Below, piece after piece: positions 1-11,549 of a stretch of 64,000 nucleotides of DNA. The DNA lies in assembly GCA_963585895.1 (NCBI GenBank), contig OY757911.1, positions 90,394,147-90,458,146 of the forward strand, in the 5' to 3' direction. The notes under the pieces are model-generated. The model worked only from the letters and a program-made list of their open reading frames with translations. It was not told the origin of the DNA and ran no database searches. The number at the start of each line of letters is the position of its first letter. Positions within the stretch are counted from its first letter, which is position 1. The translations under genes were made by a program, and so were the position numbers. The stretch is from Sepioteuthis lessoniana (taxonomy: Eukaryota > Mollusca > Cephalopoda > Myopsida > Loliginidae).

Positions 1-552
1 CTACATTGACCATAAATCAAGGGTCAGGCTATGCATGAGATCTTCTTATTCACAAATTTATACTGTACTTTGTTTTATAAATTAAATTGAAATATAAAAA
101 GGAAGATTTTTTTTTTGTTTAGCTGATTCTTGAAAGCTATATAGAATTGGTATGTTGCCAAATTTTTCTGAGCAAATTAGATATTCTGTATTGTCCGCTG
201 GTAATTCTTGTATAACTATCATTTGCTCTTTGTTGGGTGATTGCCAGATGTTTTTTTTATTTTAGCTTGTTGCTATCTAACTACATTCTTTTAGCTATAG
301 AATGTGACACAAGGTTAGATTCATAAGGGATCTTAGATGGGCATAGCCCAAAATAGCCTTAGTTCCTTTGACTAGAGTCATGAGGTCTGTACTTGCCTTT
401 TTTGTATCCTCTTTGAAGAAATTTTTATTTATTTATTCTAGTTCATTTTTATAAAAAAAATTTATTAAATCATTTTCTTAAAAACATTTTGGTAAAGATC
501 TAAAATTTTTAAAAAAGTTATTAGATACATACTAAAATGACTTAAAATTACT
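1..552. other. AT-rich sequence, probably CLINT1 intron
   Basis: No exon of the upstream ENTH domain or recognisable repeat was seen. The stretch is AT-rich with short A and T runs. It is presumed intronic because the gene's 5' exons must lie further upstream. Confidence 0.5.
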
Positions 553-783
553 TTATAGTCTAGGTTAAAAGTGTGGTTAGGGTAACTTGATGCCAAACTT
601 TTTTAGACCTTATTTTTCCAATGCAGGTATCATTGAGGAACAAAAGTTTTTTATAAATGGGCCAGGCTTTGGCTCATTACCAAAACCTTTCTTGTTCCCC
701 AATGATACCCACATCAGAAAAATTAGGTTTAAAAAAAATTGACTTCAGGTTATCCATACTGTGCTTTTAACTTGGACCATTAT
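553..783. mobile_element. TA-flanked inverted-repeat element (MITE-like)
   Basis: The left arm (about 560-648) and right arm (about 690-778) are imperfect reverse complements over about 88 bp; for example GGTATCATTGAGGAACAA on the left against TTGTTCCCCAATGATACC on the right. Short TA-containing sequence flanks both ends, as for Tc1/mariner-type elements. There is no coding capacity. Confidence 0.7.
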
Positions 784-877
784 ACCCCCCACTTTTTTTT
801 TCTTCTTTGTAATTTCTTACTCTTTGAGGTTTTTTTTTTCTAGTTCTTACTATTGTTGTTATATTTGATTATAAATG

Positions 878-936
878 GGTTCTGCTTTTTAGAATCATAC
901 ACTCAAGTGTGTGTATGATTCTAGAAAGGCAGAACC
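878..936. repeat. Short hairpin, 25-bp arms
   Basis: GGTTCTGCTTTTTAGAATC at 878 pairs with GATTCTAGAAAGGCAGAACC ending at 936 around an 8-bp loop, with one or two mismatches. It may be a very small fold-back element. Confidence 0.65.
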
Positions 937-974
937 TTTTATTCTAGCTTGCTAATACTAAGCTGAGACTAAAG

Positions 975-1470
975 TTTTGCAATACTTTAGTAACATGAAA
1001 CACAATTCAGCAGCTCTGGATACTTTTGTCACTTAGCTTGTGAAGGTGATAAACCACACTGGACTGTGAGATGCCAAACTCTCTTGATATTCTCAGTGCT
1101 ACTCACCAAATTAGTCTCTATTGCTTGGAGCTCTCCTTGGAATCCATGGTTTTAGGCTTATCTGACTTTGACTAATCATCAAAGTTCTTGCAAATCGGAC
1201 AAAAATTCTTGAACCATCTGATTACTGTACAATGATCAATTGTCTTTATTTTCTCCCAACAAATGTTTTTGGTTGCTTCTGCATCCTTATGGCTCAGTTT
1301 GAACTTGTAAAGCATAAGTTCCCAAATTAGACTACATTGCATGTTCATCTGTCCATCTTTTAGTGAAGTAATGCACATATCAGTGCACCAACTACCATGA
1401 TACTATCAATTACAACGGGTACCTACCACAGCTTGAACTGCTTTGATCATGTGATATATGCATGACAAAC
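975..1470 (-). pseudogene. mariner transposase fragment (N-terminal half)
   Basis: On the minus strand, 1378 to about 1172 reads LYKFKLSHKDAEATKNI then TVIRWFKNF and CKNFDD, the N-terminal helix-turn-helix region of mariner transposases. Continuing down to about 975 in shifting frames, there is a KPKTMDS-like piece and traces of the second HTH (VVRHLHKL-like). Stops and frameshifts are present and the catalytic half is absent. It is an old, 3'-truncated copy. Confidence 0.72.
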
Positions 1471-2715
1471 TAACACATACCTAAATATTGCAAGACTTTT
1501 GACTTGCCCTAGTATTAAAAAAAAAGAATGAATGGGCAATTTTTTAACTAATAATTGTTTAAAGACCTTGATGTTTATGTTTGTGGCATTAGATTTCGTT
1601 AACATTTTATCAGTTGGATAATATCTTTTATATATTTGTCAATAGGATTTGCTTTGTTTGTTTCAAGCTGATCTCAGATAATCCTATAAAAATTATGATA
1701 GAGTAAGACTGGTAATGTTGTTTGATATAAAAAGGTTTATAAAGTTTGTAACATTTACAAGCTTATTTAGATGAGGCTCTTTTTCTCCCTCTCTCTAGCT
1801 TATTAAGCTGGATATATGTGCATCAGTTCTTAACTAGTATTTTTATTTGTATTTTGATATGAATGGTTAGTGATCCTTTTAAGGCAGTACAAGTGAGTAA
1901 CCCCCCCCCCAATCAGAAATGATATGATTGATTTAAAACTCCTATAATTTACTGTTATAAGTATTCCTAATGGTATATAAAGTACATATAAAATATATTA
2001 TTTATACATGAGCTGGATGATGAATCAAGGATCATTGACTACATCGATGGAATGTTCCTTTTTATCTTTTTATTTCATGTTTTGTTACAATAAAAAAATT
2101 CATCTTGAATGACTAATTGTAATAATCTATTTATGTAGAAAATAGTCTCACACTATATATGTGTGTTTATGCATGCATGTATACACGTATATATGTATTT
2201 ATCTGTATGTATAAGTTACACAACTTGGTCTTATAAAGAAATTCTGTTGTTATGGTATCGCAAGGCATTTCAGAAATTCAAGCACACACACACACACATG
2301 TATATTTCTCTCTCCAGGTAATAACTAGGTTGACATTTTTTTTCTTTCCTTGTCTATCTTCATGTTCTTTCTCTGTTTCTTTTCAAATTATTCTCTCTTC
2401 ATATTCTTATGATTTGTATTTTTGTTTTTCTTTACTAGAAATGATAGACAAACAGAAATGTTAATCTTTATGTAAATAATCATATCATTTGACTGGAACT
2501 TTGTTCAAAATACATATGATAACCCTATTATTCTTTCAATAATACTTGCATTAGTTTTAACCACTGATATCATTTTTCTCTTCCTCCTGCAATTTTTCAT
2601 GTAAAAATCACAAAGCAAGTTCCAACTAAAAAGTAGATAGAATAAATTTCATATAAAATCTTGTAAAACTTGAGTATGTCTTAATTTTAGTTTGTTAGCT
2701 TTCTTTATTTTCTCA
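1471..2715. other. Intronic AT-rich sequence with small simple repeats
   Basis: No gene or repeat family is recognised. It holds a run of ten C at about 1901-1910, a tract alternating TATATGTGTG-like near 2150-2210, and a short (CA)n at 2283-2298. Confidence 0.5.
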
Positions 2716-2931
2716 GGGGAAATCTCCATGATGTAATGGCTAAAGTGCTGGCCTCTGGCCTTGAAGTAAGCCACTTCACTCATTTTTGGACTAATACCCT
2801 TGGGAAAGGTATGAAACCCCTTATACCCCTAGGTATGGGTGAAATAGTATCACTGCTTTGGCATTGAATAACAAAGGTTGGTGAAGTAGCAGCAAAAATC
2901 AATGGGCATCAATAAAACCTGAAACCAACCA
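2716..2931 (+). repeat. SINE family A copy (A1)
   Basis: It has a tRNA-like head (atgtaatggctaaagtgctgg), then the family hallmark GGGAAAGGTATGAA, 'tatgggtgaaatagta', and a tail of the form ggcattgaataa...ggttggt. At least six other copies in this window share the order. Confidence 0.8.
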
Positions 2932-2949
2932 ACTTCACATAATTCAGTG

Positions 2950-3186
2950 TATTGGTGGTGTACTTAGTTTAATGGTTATCGCCATAGAAAATGGAATCGG
3001 TGACCAGAGTTCATATCCTGGACAAGACTGTTTGTGTTTCTCTTTGTGCAAATGCACTTGGTGGAAGTGATGAATCCATCCTTTCTCACCCTGCCCTAGC
3101 TATGGGTAAATAGTAGAGCAGACTTGGGTTCTTTAGCCTTGCTTTGGCAACCAGTCTAGGAGAAAGAAAACTCTGAATTCAAACTA
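2950..3186 (+). repeat. SINE family B copy (B1)
   Basis: The tRNA-like head has 'agtttaatggttatcgcc' and a B-box-like CAGAGTTCATATCCTGG; the body has 'agctatgggtaaatagtag', the tail 'ctctgaattcaaac'. It lies just after a SINE A copy in the same orientation. Confidence 0.8.
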
Positions 3187-3327
3187 ACTTCATTATGTTT
3201 AGAAATTTACTTTATCACATCCTAACCATTGAGAAGAGGTTGGGTAACTGCATTCACTGTCAAAGTACAAATAAGATTATTATTTCCTTTCTCCCTGCTT
3301 ACTATTAGAATTTATGTTATCATTATA

Positions 3328-4105
3328 AATTAGGATTTCTCAAAGTGGTCCATATAGACCTCTTGGGGGGTGGGATGAATAAAATTTTAGTAGGGTGAAT
3401 AAAAACATAGGAGGTCAACAGGGAGTAAATTTACTGGTTCACATTTATAAATCCCTTTATAACAGGAGAACAAAAATTGTTGGACTAGTTGCCAGATATT
3501 GTACACCTTGCAGAATGCTTAATGGGTGTGATGGCCACTAGTGATGAGTTATTTGCATACCACCTGTTTAAACATACAGGTCATTAAAATGAATAAATGA
3601 TGTTGAAGAGCAAAATTAGACATTTTTCTTAAAGAAGAATTTATTGAAATGACATTTATGTACAGATTTAAAGGAATTGGTTATTACTGGATGAATAAAA
3701 ACTGTAGAAAAATATCCCAAGTTTTGTGCAACTGTCGATCCCATTTTACTAGTTTCCAATTTTGTGTATAGTGGAATCTAAGTTTTGCCATATGTATTAT
3801 TTACTTGGCAAACAGAAGCACTTTGAGCATAGAACATGATTTGTGACTCAAACTCACAAACCTGTAACCTAGTATTCATGATCTCCACAGTGCCTACTAA
3901 AACTACCTCTCCCTTTTAAAAAATAATTCAAGAATTAAAGGGGCTTATATTTATAGTTTACTGATTCTTTCCTCATGTAAATTAAATGCTGGTAAATTAG
4001 TTATATTTTGTAATTTAATATTCAATCAATTTATTTATAGGTGAATGGAAATTAAGTTGGATTACCAAAGGTATATTAAGTACAAAATTTGAGAAGCTAT
4101 AGATG
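3328..4105 (+). mobile_element. hAT-like non-autonomous element, copy 1
   Basis: It begins with TTCTCAAAGTGGTCCATATAG, which resembles hAT terminal repeats (the cAGgGGTTCTCAAA kind), and shares several blocks with 33815-34540: 'gatggccactagtg', 'ataattcaagaattaaag', 'ctcatgtaaatta', ending near 'gagaagctatag'. There is no transposase. Exact ends are approximate. Confidence 0.65.
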
Positions 4106-5310
4106 TAATCATCAGTGCTTGAAATATTTGATTCCTTTCTTCAATAAATTCTATCCATGATATTATATTGCATAAACAACTAGTAGATTATAATAGTTTC
4201 TTGAGAATTTTTAATAATTTAACTTTTCCCTTTCTTGTTTGTCCTTATCGTTTGATTAACTTCAAATTTGGTTGTCATGTGTAATTCTATCTCAGGAATG
4301 TCTTTGATAAAGCTGCTTGTTGTTCTCAACTGACAGCATATTATTCTTTGCATAAATCATTCAATATTTGCCTTTACCATCATTTGATAAGCCATGCTGA
4401 TCTTACTCACCCCTGAGAAGTGTTTGTATAAGACCATGTGCACAGCTGTCCTCATTATAACAAAATTATGATGAAATTAATCCTAGCTTATGTGTTTTAA
4501 CACTTTCCTATTTTCTGTTTTAGTCCTTCTATTAAGATATATTAATACTGAGAAAGACGATGCCTTTAAAACAAAGAGTTTATCAAAGAGTGGGTCTCAC
4601 ACTAAAAATGGAAAATAATTAAAAATGCAATCTATTTGAGAGAGGGAGAGAGATGTTCACTTAGAGGCAGTATTTGAGAACTGAAGGGGAGAAGAATTAA
4701 AATACAACATAGAATAAGTTATTTGTAAACCCACAGGTTCCTGTTGTAACAGTTATTCATGATATTGATGCTTATATTTTAAGAGTGAAGGATTCTAATT
4801 AGCATTTCATATTTGTTATATTGAATATTTAGATGATTAAAGAATGTTCAGTACAAATGCAGATCTGACAAAATCATTATTCAGTTGCAAATGGAACTGG
4901 AAATTGCTTTATTCGCTAAGTTTGAGCATTTTAAGCATATTGCATTAATAAAAATTTTATGTCATGCAGTTTTTGTTGGTTCACAGATACATACATAAAT
5001 TTTTTAATAACCCATAGATAAACAGGTTGTTATCAATATAAATCACTAAAATAAAAAGGGAAGAATAATGCTATATAGCATGCTGATAGTGAGTTTCTGA
5101 TCTAAAACCTAACTTTACAAACTATATAGTATGATATATTAATAAAATCCAGCTTTGGTTATAGAAACTATGGTGTATGATATTAAAATGAATTGTTATG
5201 AATAAATATGATTATATGAATTTATATTGATATTAGTATTTTTTTGTGTATAGATATTGATAATTACTGATTAGTTACCAAGTAATATATGAAATTTTTC
5301 TCTTTTTCAG
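4106..5310. other. CLINT1: CLINT1 intron before exon A
   Basis: It is AT-rich unique-looking sequence, ending in the pyrimidine tract and AG of exon A. No further exon or repeat is seen. Confidence 0.6.
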
Positions 5311-5442
5311 TGCGACAAAAATGCAAAGAACTGATTGACTTTATCCAAGATGATGACAAACTTAGAGATGAAAGGAAAAAGGCCAAGAAGACAAAAGACA
5401 AGTACATTGGGATGGCGAGTGATAATCATGGACATAAATATA
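5311..5442 (+). CDS. CLINT1: CLINT1 exon A: C-terminal part of ENTH domain
   Basis: The acceptor is a pyrimidine run ending ttcag at 5310 and the donor is gtaagt at 5443. The 132 nt carry 2 nt of a split codon, 43 codons and 1 nt of the next. The peptide starts RQKCKELIDFIQDD and continues with a DERKKAKKTKDKYIG stretch, matching residues of about 129-170 of human epsinR at the last ENTH helix and the basic stretch after it. The ENTH fold binds PI4P at its N-terminal part, which is encoded upstream and not seen here. The last nucleotide (A) joins GT of exon B to make the Ser of the KYS-DRYD junction, equal to RYS-ERYD in vertebrates. No other ENTH exon was found at 1-5310. Confidence 0.95.
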
Positions 5443-5745
5443 GTAAGTCATCATTTACATTGGGTATCTTTTTTCTTTTAATCTATCTTTTTATCAGTTT
5501 TAGTACACCTTACCTTAAAGTTATAAAGCAAATAACATAAAATTCAATAATTCAGACTTGGTTGAAAAAACATTGTCAAATTTTAAACAATCAATTTAGA
5601 TGTCAAAATAAAACCTGACTTGAATTTTAGATAGTATCAGTATGTTTTTTTGAAGTTATTTGATATATTCTAAGAAAAACTGCCATTTGAAGTTATTAGG
5701 TAAAACTAAATAATCACATTTGGCTATAGAATCATAAAAAATTGA

Positions 5746-6737
5746 TCAACACCTATAATATAAAAAAAAACACAAGTCTTTACATTCTAATATAGTCACC
5801 TTCTCAATAAAAGCCATTAATCTATTATCCATTGATTTTGATAATGTTTTTACTTCCGCTGGTTCAATTTCCAATTTGGTAGTTTTAATTGCTTTCCATA
5901 GGTCTGCTTTGCTGTTATACTGTTTACCACCTTCATATAATTTCACCTTCACAATTGACTGAAGATTTTCAATCAGATTTAAATCGGGACTTGGTGGCCA
6001 TTCCATTATTTTATCTCCTGTAAATCTTTCATGCTCAAAGAATTCATAGGTAAGCTTAGATACATGAGAAGGAACATTGTTGTGCATAAATACACGTTTC
6101 ACCTTGAAACTGTAAGACTGGAAATTGTGCCATGCAAAGAAAGTCTTGTCCATAAAATCACTATAGTTAGTACTGTTGAGTTTAACTTTTACTTTGAATG
6201 GTTCAATAATGGTTTGGTCGATGATTCCAGTTCGTATCACACTACTGCCATCTTGTTGCCACAGGCAATTCTGAATTGTATAATATCCATCAAATGTCAC
6301 TTGAGATTTGTCCATAAAAATTGACTTGACTAAAGTCAATTTTCATGTATTTCTTGGTTCAATTTTGACATTTCAAAATATTTGCTTTTGTGAGAGGAGG
6401 TTGCCAAGGTAACCCCCCCCCCAATCCCAATTCGCAAAGTATTTTACACCCTTTGTCCTTCTTGACTCCCTCGATTCCAGCCTTTTCAAAGATCTAAGTG
6501 TTGGTCAAATGTGATTGTTTTGCTATAACTCACTTTAGTTTACATTCATCTCAAGAAAGCAAGTTCTCAAAGCCTTTTCCTTTGGTTTGACTTATCAACT
6601 TAGTTATATTTTCCACAGCTTTCTTTATTATTCAATAATCACTAGAAAGCTTCTTTGATATTTCCAATGTGGACATTCACTCACTCAATAACTTTGTTAT
6701 TTTCTGCTTTTCTTAGATCCTTCTCTTTATCCATGTT
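5746..6737 (-). pseudogene. Tc1/mariner-superfamily transposase, decayed
   Basis: Read on the minus strand from 6737, the N-terminal part (MDKEKDLRKAENNKVIE) and HTH traces are followed in other frames by VKKDKGCKIL and PPLTKANILK pieces. An open stretch from 6339 to 5746 then carries GIIDQTIIEPFKVK, FMHNNVPSH and EWPPSPDLNLIENL, the DDE catalytic region, ending near AEVKTLSKSMDNRL. The second catalytic Asp (expected first residue of the DN pair) is Asn, and WPPQSPD has lost a residue. Spacing from that site to the Glu is 36 in this copy, implying an ancestral 37 (DD37E-like). A ten-C run near 6412-6421 and several frameshifts also break it. It cannot encode an active enzyme. Its right end abuts an RTE fragment. 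Confidence 0.85.
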
Positions 6738-6741
6738 TCAA

Positions 6742-6955
6742 CATATCATCATCATATTGCGCTGGTAGCACGGATATCCCTGACCCTCTCTCGCCACTCC
6801 TCCCTATCGTTCATCGCTCTAGGTAGGTCTTCAGGACAACATCCCGTATCCTCACATAGCTGCTGAATGTATGTTCGTGCTGGTCGTCCTGCTTTTGCAC
6901 GGCCATGTGTGGGGGTCCATAAGAGTACATCTCTTATGAGTTCGTGCCTGCAGCT
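6742..6955 (-). mobile_element. RTE LINE 3' end, 5'-truncated, minus strand
   Basis: The minus strand translates to pieces of the RTE ORF C-terminus: HGRAKAGRPARTYIQQLCED, then CCPEDLPRAMNDREEW and RERVRDIRAT, with a (ATG/ATC)n 3' tail of the GATGATGA type. The same region is found on the plus strand at 10080-10305, so this is a separate insertion of the same family in the opposite direction. Confidence 0.85.
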
Positions 6956-7254
6956 TAATGTGTATACTAACTTCAGTCAGTCCATTTTCGTAAATTTTGA
7001 ATATCTCAAAACTTAACATTAAAAATGGCAGAACATCTAAATATTCAACTAAGGGTGGAAATAAATGAATTTAAATTTGGTTCAGAACTTTTTGAGTTAT
7101 TGAGGTTTATTTGATTTACATAATAGCTTCAGGCATTTTCAATTTCACCTTTTTATCATATTCAGAGTGTACTCTTCCAATTTTCCATACTGTACAGAAA
7201 AGAAATTGTAAACAGTTTTCATTTTATTGTTTTTAAATAACTTTGTATGGTTGT

Positions 7255-8275
7255 GGTTGTTCAGGCTGCATTCCTTCATCGGCTCAGTTGTATCTTTGCC
7301 ATGACAATCCAGTGATTAAAGGACATACTCTTCAAAAGAGGAATATGCCTCACAATTCAATGCACTATTATTCCATTTGTTATTTATGAGGATGTAGTCT
7401 ATCTGTGCTTTAGCATTATATGCATATATATAGGTTCATAGTTTTCTTTTCTGAAGTGTAGTATTAAGGCATGTAAATCTATTTTCTAGTATGAAATCTG
7501 TTAGATGTTCCCCATTTCTCTTTGATGAGTTGTGTAAACTGAATTTGTTTGTTTTTACCTATTTAGGCATTCATGTCTCCACCAATGATTAGAGCATTTC
7601 AGGATGCTACAAGCAAGGGAGGATAGCTCATTATAGAAGGCGATGAGGTTCATTTTGTCACTAATATTGGTAGAGCTGTAACAGGAGATGATCATTGTGC
7701 TGGGGTTTTCATTAAATGTGACTACCATCATCTTCAGTTGTATTTTTTTATGCTATTAAGTGATTTTAAGGCCCATGGACTGATAAGCATACCTACCCAC
7801 CCTATCACAGTGTTGACAGTTTTCCATTTGGATGCCAAGACAAATGTCTATCCATTGCTAGTATCATGGTATTCTATATCTTCATGATGAAGGTATCTAT
7901 GTTCTTGTACCCATATTATGTCTGTTATGATCTATCACAAAAGCTGTCAGCTCCTGTGGTTGGCCTATTCAATTTGAAGTTCTAATGTTGAATGTCGCTA
8001 TTTGTATTGTGCTTTTACATTTAAGTAATTTTTGTTTTAGTTTGAGTTCTTTAGCTGATTTTTCAAACACTGGGGCCAGAGCTCCAACCTCAGCAGGATG
8101 TGCCCCTTTTTACTTGTGTGAAGGACTATGTGGTTTGGACATGAGTAATGGTAATCTTTCGATGGCTCTGTTTTATTCTCATCCATAGACACTACCCTAA
8201 AAGACGAATAGCAGTAGTTCCCTGATTGAACTATTTGATCCTGGCCGTTGACCCATGAGGTTCATCTGCCCAGCA
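7255..8275 (-). mobile_element. RTE LINE, inverted 5' segment (endonuclease part)
   Basis: The minus strand carries the 5' region and apurinic endonuclease of an RTE LINE, in broken frames. From 8275 downward: a VQSGNYCYSS-like and VVSMDENKTE stretch, then ELTAFVIDHNRHN, VGMLISPWALKSL, MMVVTFNENPSTMIISCYS, TNISDKMNLIAFYNELSSLA and GDMNA, ending with an AQIDYIL-like and NNKWNNSALNCEAYSSFE-like piece near 7330 and RRN near 7258. Its coding ends where the plus-strand segment from 8276 resumes the same ORF. Many stops; not functional. Confidence 0.85.
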
Positions 8276-10307
8276 CCTGGTTAGGCATGTCGTCCCTGCT
8301 TAACAATAGGGGTATTAGTGATAAATATACTTTAACACTAAGAAAAAAATTCAATGCACTTTAGGAGATATCAGAATCATCTATTCCAAATGATGAATAT
8401 GAGAATTTCATCAATGCCTACATAGAAGTGGCAGCTGAATGCACACCAACTAAACCAAGAGCTAAACCTAGAATTGCATGGGAGACATTAGCAGTTAGAA
8501 AAAAGCATGCAGATGTGAAAACTACATCCCTATGCAACAGGAGGAACCCAACCAATATCAACACTCAGAAACTTAAGAAGGCACAAAATAAACTAACATA
8601 TACCTAAAAGAACAAACAGAATACATCCAAAATTAGATCAATAAGATTAGAGACTCGGTTGAAGATAGACAATCTAGGATAGCATGGCAGACAGTAAATG
8701 AAGTGAGTAGAAAAAAGATTACTGTGAGAGCTAAACTGAAAGCTGCCTGCCAAAAAGAATGAATACACTTGTAGAAACATTTCAAGAATTTACTTGGAAA
8801 AACCTCTAAAAGTTACTGATGAACCTATCACAAAAATTATTAGTTTTCAATTAGACATCAAACTAAGACAATTTACACCAGAAGAAATCAACTTAAAGCT
8901 GCAAGGCTTGATAAAATACACCCAGAAGTATGGAAGACAAGGAAATTTGACAACATACTGCTCTGATACTGCAACACCATATATAACCAGAACACAATAG
9001 ACAGATAGACAAAGGGATGCGTCTTCTCTTTCCCCAAGAAAGGTGACCTCTGAATAGCTAAGAACTACCGATGTATAACCCTTACATCCATAGCGGCCAA
9101 GATATACAATGCTCTGCTACGCAACCACATTGAACCTAAAATAGAGATAATACTTAGAAAGAACCAAAATGGCTTTCCGAGAAATTGAACCATGACATCA
9201 CAAATTTTGACTATCCATTGAATTCTAGAAGGTGTTCGTGCAAAAAACCTTGAGGTAACACTATTATTTGACTCCATACACAGAGGGAAGATGGAGTAAA
9301 TACTTCTGGTGTATATTCTCTCTGAAGAAACCCTTGCAGCCATCATGATGCTATATAAAAACATGAAAGTAAAAGTTCGCTCACCGGATGGTGACCCAGA
9401 CTTCAACATTTTAGCAGGTGTGCTGTTAGGAGATACATTAGTCCCATACCTGTTTATTATCTGTCTAAACTATGTGTTTCGAATGTCTATAGATTTAATG
9501 AAAGAAAATGGCTTCCACTGGCAAGGAAAGAAGCAGAAGATACCCTGCACAAACTATTACGGATACCAACTATACCAATGTCATACCGCTTCTGGCAAAT
9601 ATACCCACCCAAGCCAAATCCCCTCTACATAGTCAGGAAGGAGCAGCAGGTAGTATAGGCTTCCATGTCAATGCAAACAAAACAATACATGTGCTTTAAT
9701 TGAAGAGGCAACATTTCCACATGAAATGGTAGTCCTCTGAAACTTGTGGACAAGTTCACCTACCTCAGAAGCAGTGTTTCATCAACCAAAAATGACATCA
9801 ACATGCGACTAGCAAAGACATAGACAGCTATTGATAGACTATCGGTCATATGGGAGTCAGACCTGTCCGATAAAATAAAGCAGTTTTTTCCAAACAGTGG
9901 TTGTATCTATACTGTTATATGGATGCTAACTAAGCATATGGAGAAAAAGCTTGATGGCAATCACACAAGAATGCTACAAGCTGTATTGAATAAGTCCTGG
10001 AGGCAACACCCCACAAACAGCAGCTGTACAGCCACCTACCACCCATCATGAAAACCCCCCAAATTAAACTAGCCAGACATGTGGGACACTGCTGGAGAAG
10101 TAAGGATGGACTCATAAGTGATGTACTCATGTGAACCCCCTCACATGGACGAGCAAAGGTTAGATGATCAGCTAGAACCTATCTACAACAGCTCTATGCT
10201 GATACAGGTTGTTGCCTGGAGGACCTGCCAGGAGCAATGGACCATAGAGACGGGTAGTGAGAGAGGGTCAGGGAAATTTGTGCTTGTAGCATGATATGAT
10301 GATGAAA
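8276..10307 (+). mobile_element. RTE LINE, reverse transcriptase and 3' segment
   Basis: The plus strand continues the ORF from SLLNNRGISDKYTLTLRKKF through PNDEYENFINAY, KPRAKPRIAWETLAVRKKH, an ITKIISFQLDIKL stretch (8794-9000), LAAIMMLYKNMKVKVRSPDG and AGVLLGDTLVPYLFIICLNY (RT palm), KLDGNHTRMLQAVLNKSW and the HGRAK...WRERVRE-like C-terminus, ending in a GATGATGA tail near 10305. Frameshifts and stops are frequent; the YADD-type catalytic box is in a shifted, degenerate frame near 9565. With the inverted part it makes about 3.05 kb. Confidence 0.88.
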
Positions 10308-10786
10308 TAACTTTGAAAATTTTGAGATTTTTTATTCTTTTATATGAGTTTTGTTTTGGTTAATTGTAAGTAGTTGCCTCTGCTTTCTTGTTTATCATGT
10401 GCTTATGCCACGATGTCACTCTCAACATGTTCTAAAAAAAAATAACAACAATAACAATGATGTATTTGTCCCATGTTTTTTCAGCTTAAAGTCTAGATAT
10501 TTAAAATATGGAGTGTCCCTCAAACTTTCTAATCATATTTATGTCAAGGTTTTAACTTTTGAGGATTTGATTAGCTGAGTTTGCCATCAGTGATTAAATA
10601 AGGAAATGTTATTTTGTTTTTTATCTTATTTTATCTAGATTTTTTATTTTATCTTTTTTATTTTTACAGCTAATTGTGGAAAATCACAGAGCAGGGACAT
10701 ACAAATTAGAAAATGTAAACTTTGACACATCATAAATGCATAAGATATATGTATTATTAATATATTTTATCATTTATTACCATGAA

Positions 10787-10851
<65 letters not shown>

Positions 10852-11300
10852 AAAAAGTTAATATGATGCAATACTAAGTTTTAAGATAGCAATGAATTAT
10901 TCAAGCTTATAAAACCCCATTACTGTATTGTGCAGTACTATGGAAACTTATATAGTTTTATTTTTATCAAAATACTGTATGCATAATTTACATGTATTGC
11001 ATTGTTTCTCTCTCTCTGGGTTTGTGTATATTGTTAATACTGTAATTTTGATTTGATAAAATATAATGTTGCATATTGTACTTGGTGATTTTTGTTGTGA
11101 ACAGTATTAAAAGTGGAGTAAGAAATATTTGAGTTTTTGGGAGTTTTTTTTTTGCCTTTCCCCTTTTAACTGTCCTTTCATATTATCTTCAGTAAAGGAT
11201 TCATGATTTTTAATATTTATTAAATGTAGCTTGTTATGGCTCAAGGCTAAGTGAGAGAAAGGATAGGGAGGTAGGGAGATGATGTTACGCCAATCCTCCA
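10308..11300. other. Intron A sequence with a (TA)n array
   Basis: It is AT-rich with a (TA)28-like array at 10791-10846. No gene or other family is recognised. Confidence 0.6.
10791..10846. repeat. (TA)n microsatellite
   Basis: Uninterrupted TA dinucleotides over 56 bp. Confidence 0.97.
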
Positions 11301-11519
11301 AGTGAGGAAGTTCAGCTTACCCAGAAAATCGTGATTGAAAACAGTCGTAATATCTGGGCAGCCCAGTCAGCTAGAGCTGTAGAATACACCAACTGCATCT
11401 CTGCAGAGGAGTAAGACCCCTCTCCTAATGAATGTCCTGGATATAACACCGAACCATCTGATGGTGAGGCTCCTGTTCTGAAGCTTTGGGGAATGTAGAG
11501 TACACTCTCAGAAACCATG
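11301..11519 (+). repeat. Repeat D copy (D1)
   Basis: It shares with other copies the blocks 'gctagagctgtagaata', 'ctctgcagaggagtaagac', 'aaccatctgatggtgaggct' and 'gctttggggaatgtagagta'. The family is unnamed by me; no coding capacity is apparent. Confidence 0.75.
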
Positions 11520-11549
11520 AATTAGGATTTCATTTTCACTAAATTATTT

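Noticed and set aside
9065-9409. Minus-strand open stretch of 114 codons
   Set aside because: It lies antisense to the RTE reverse transcriptase part, which has clear family motifs on the plus strand.
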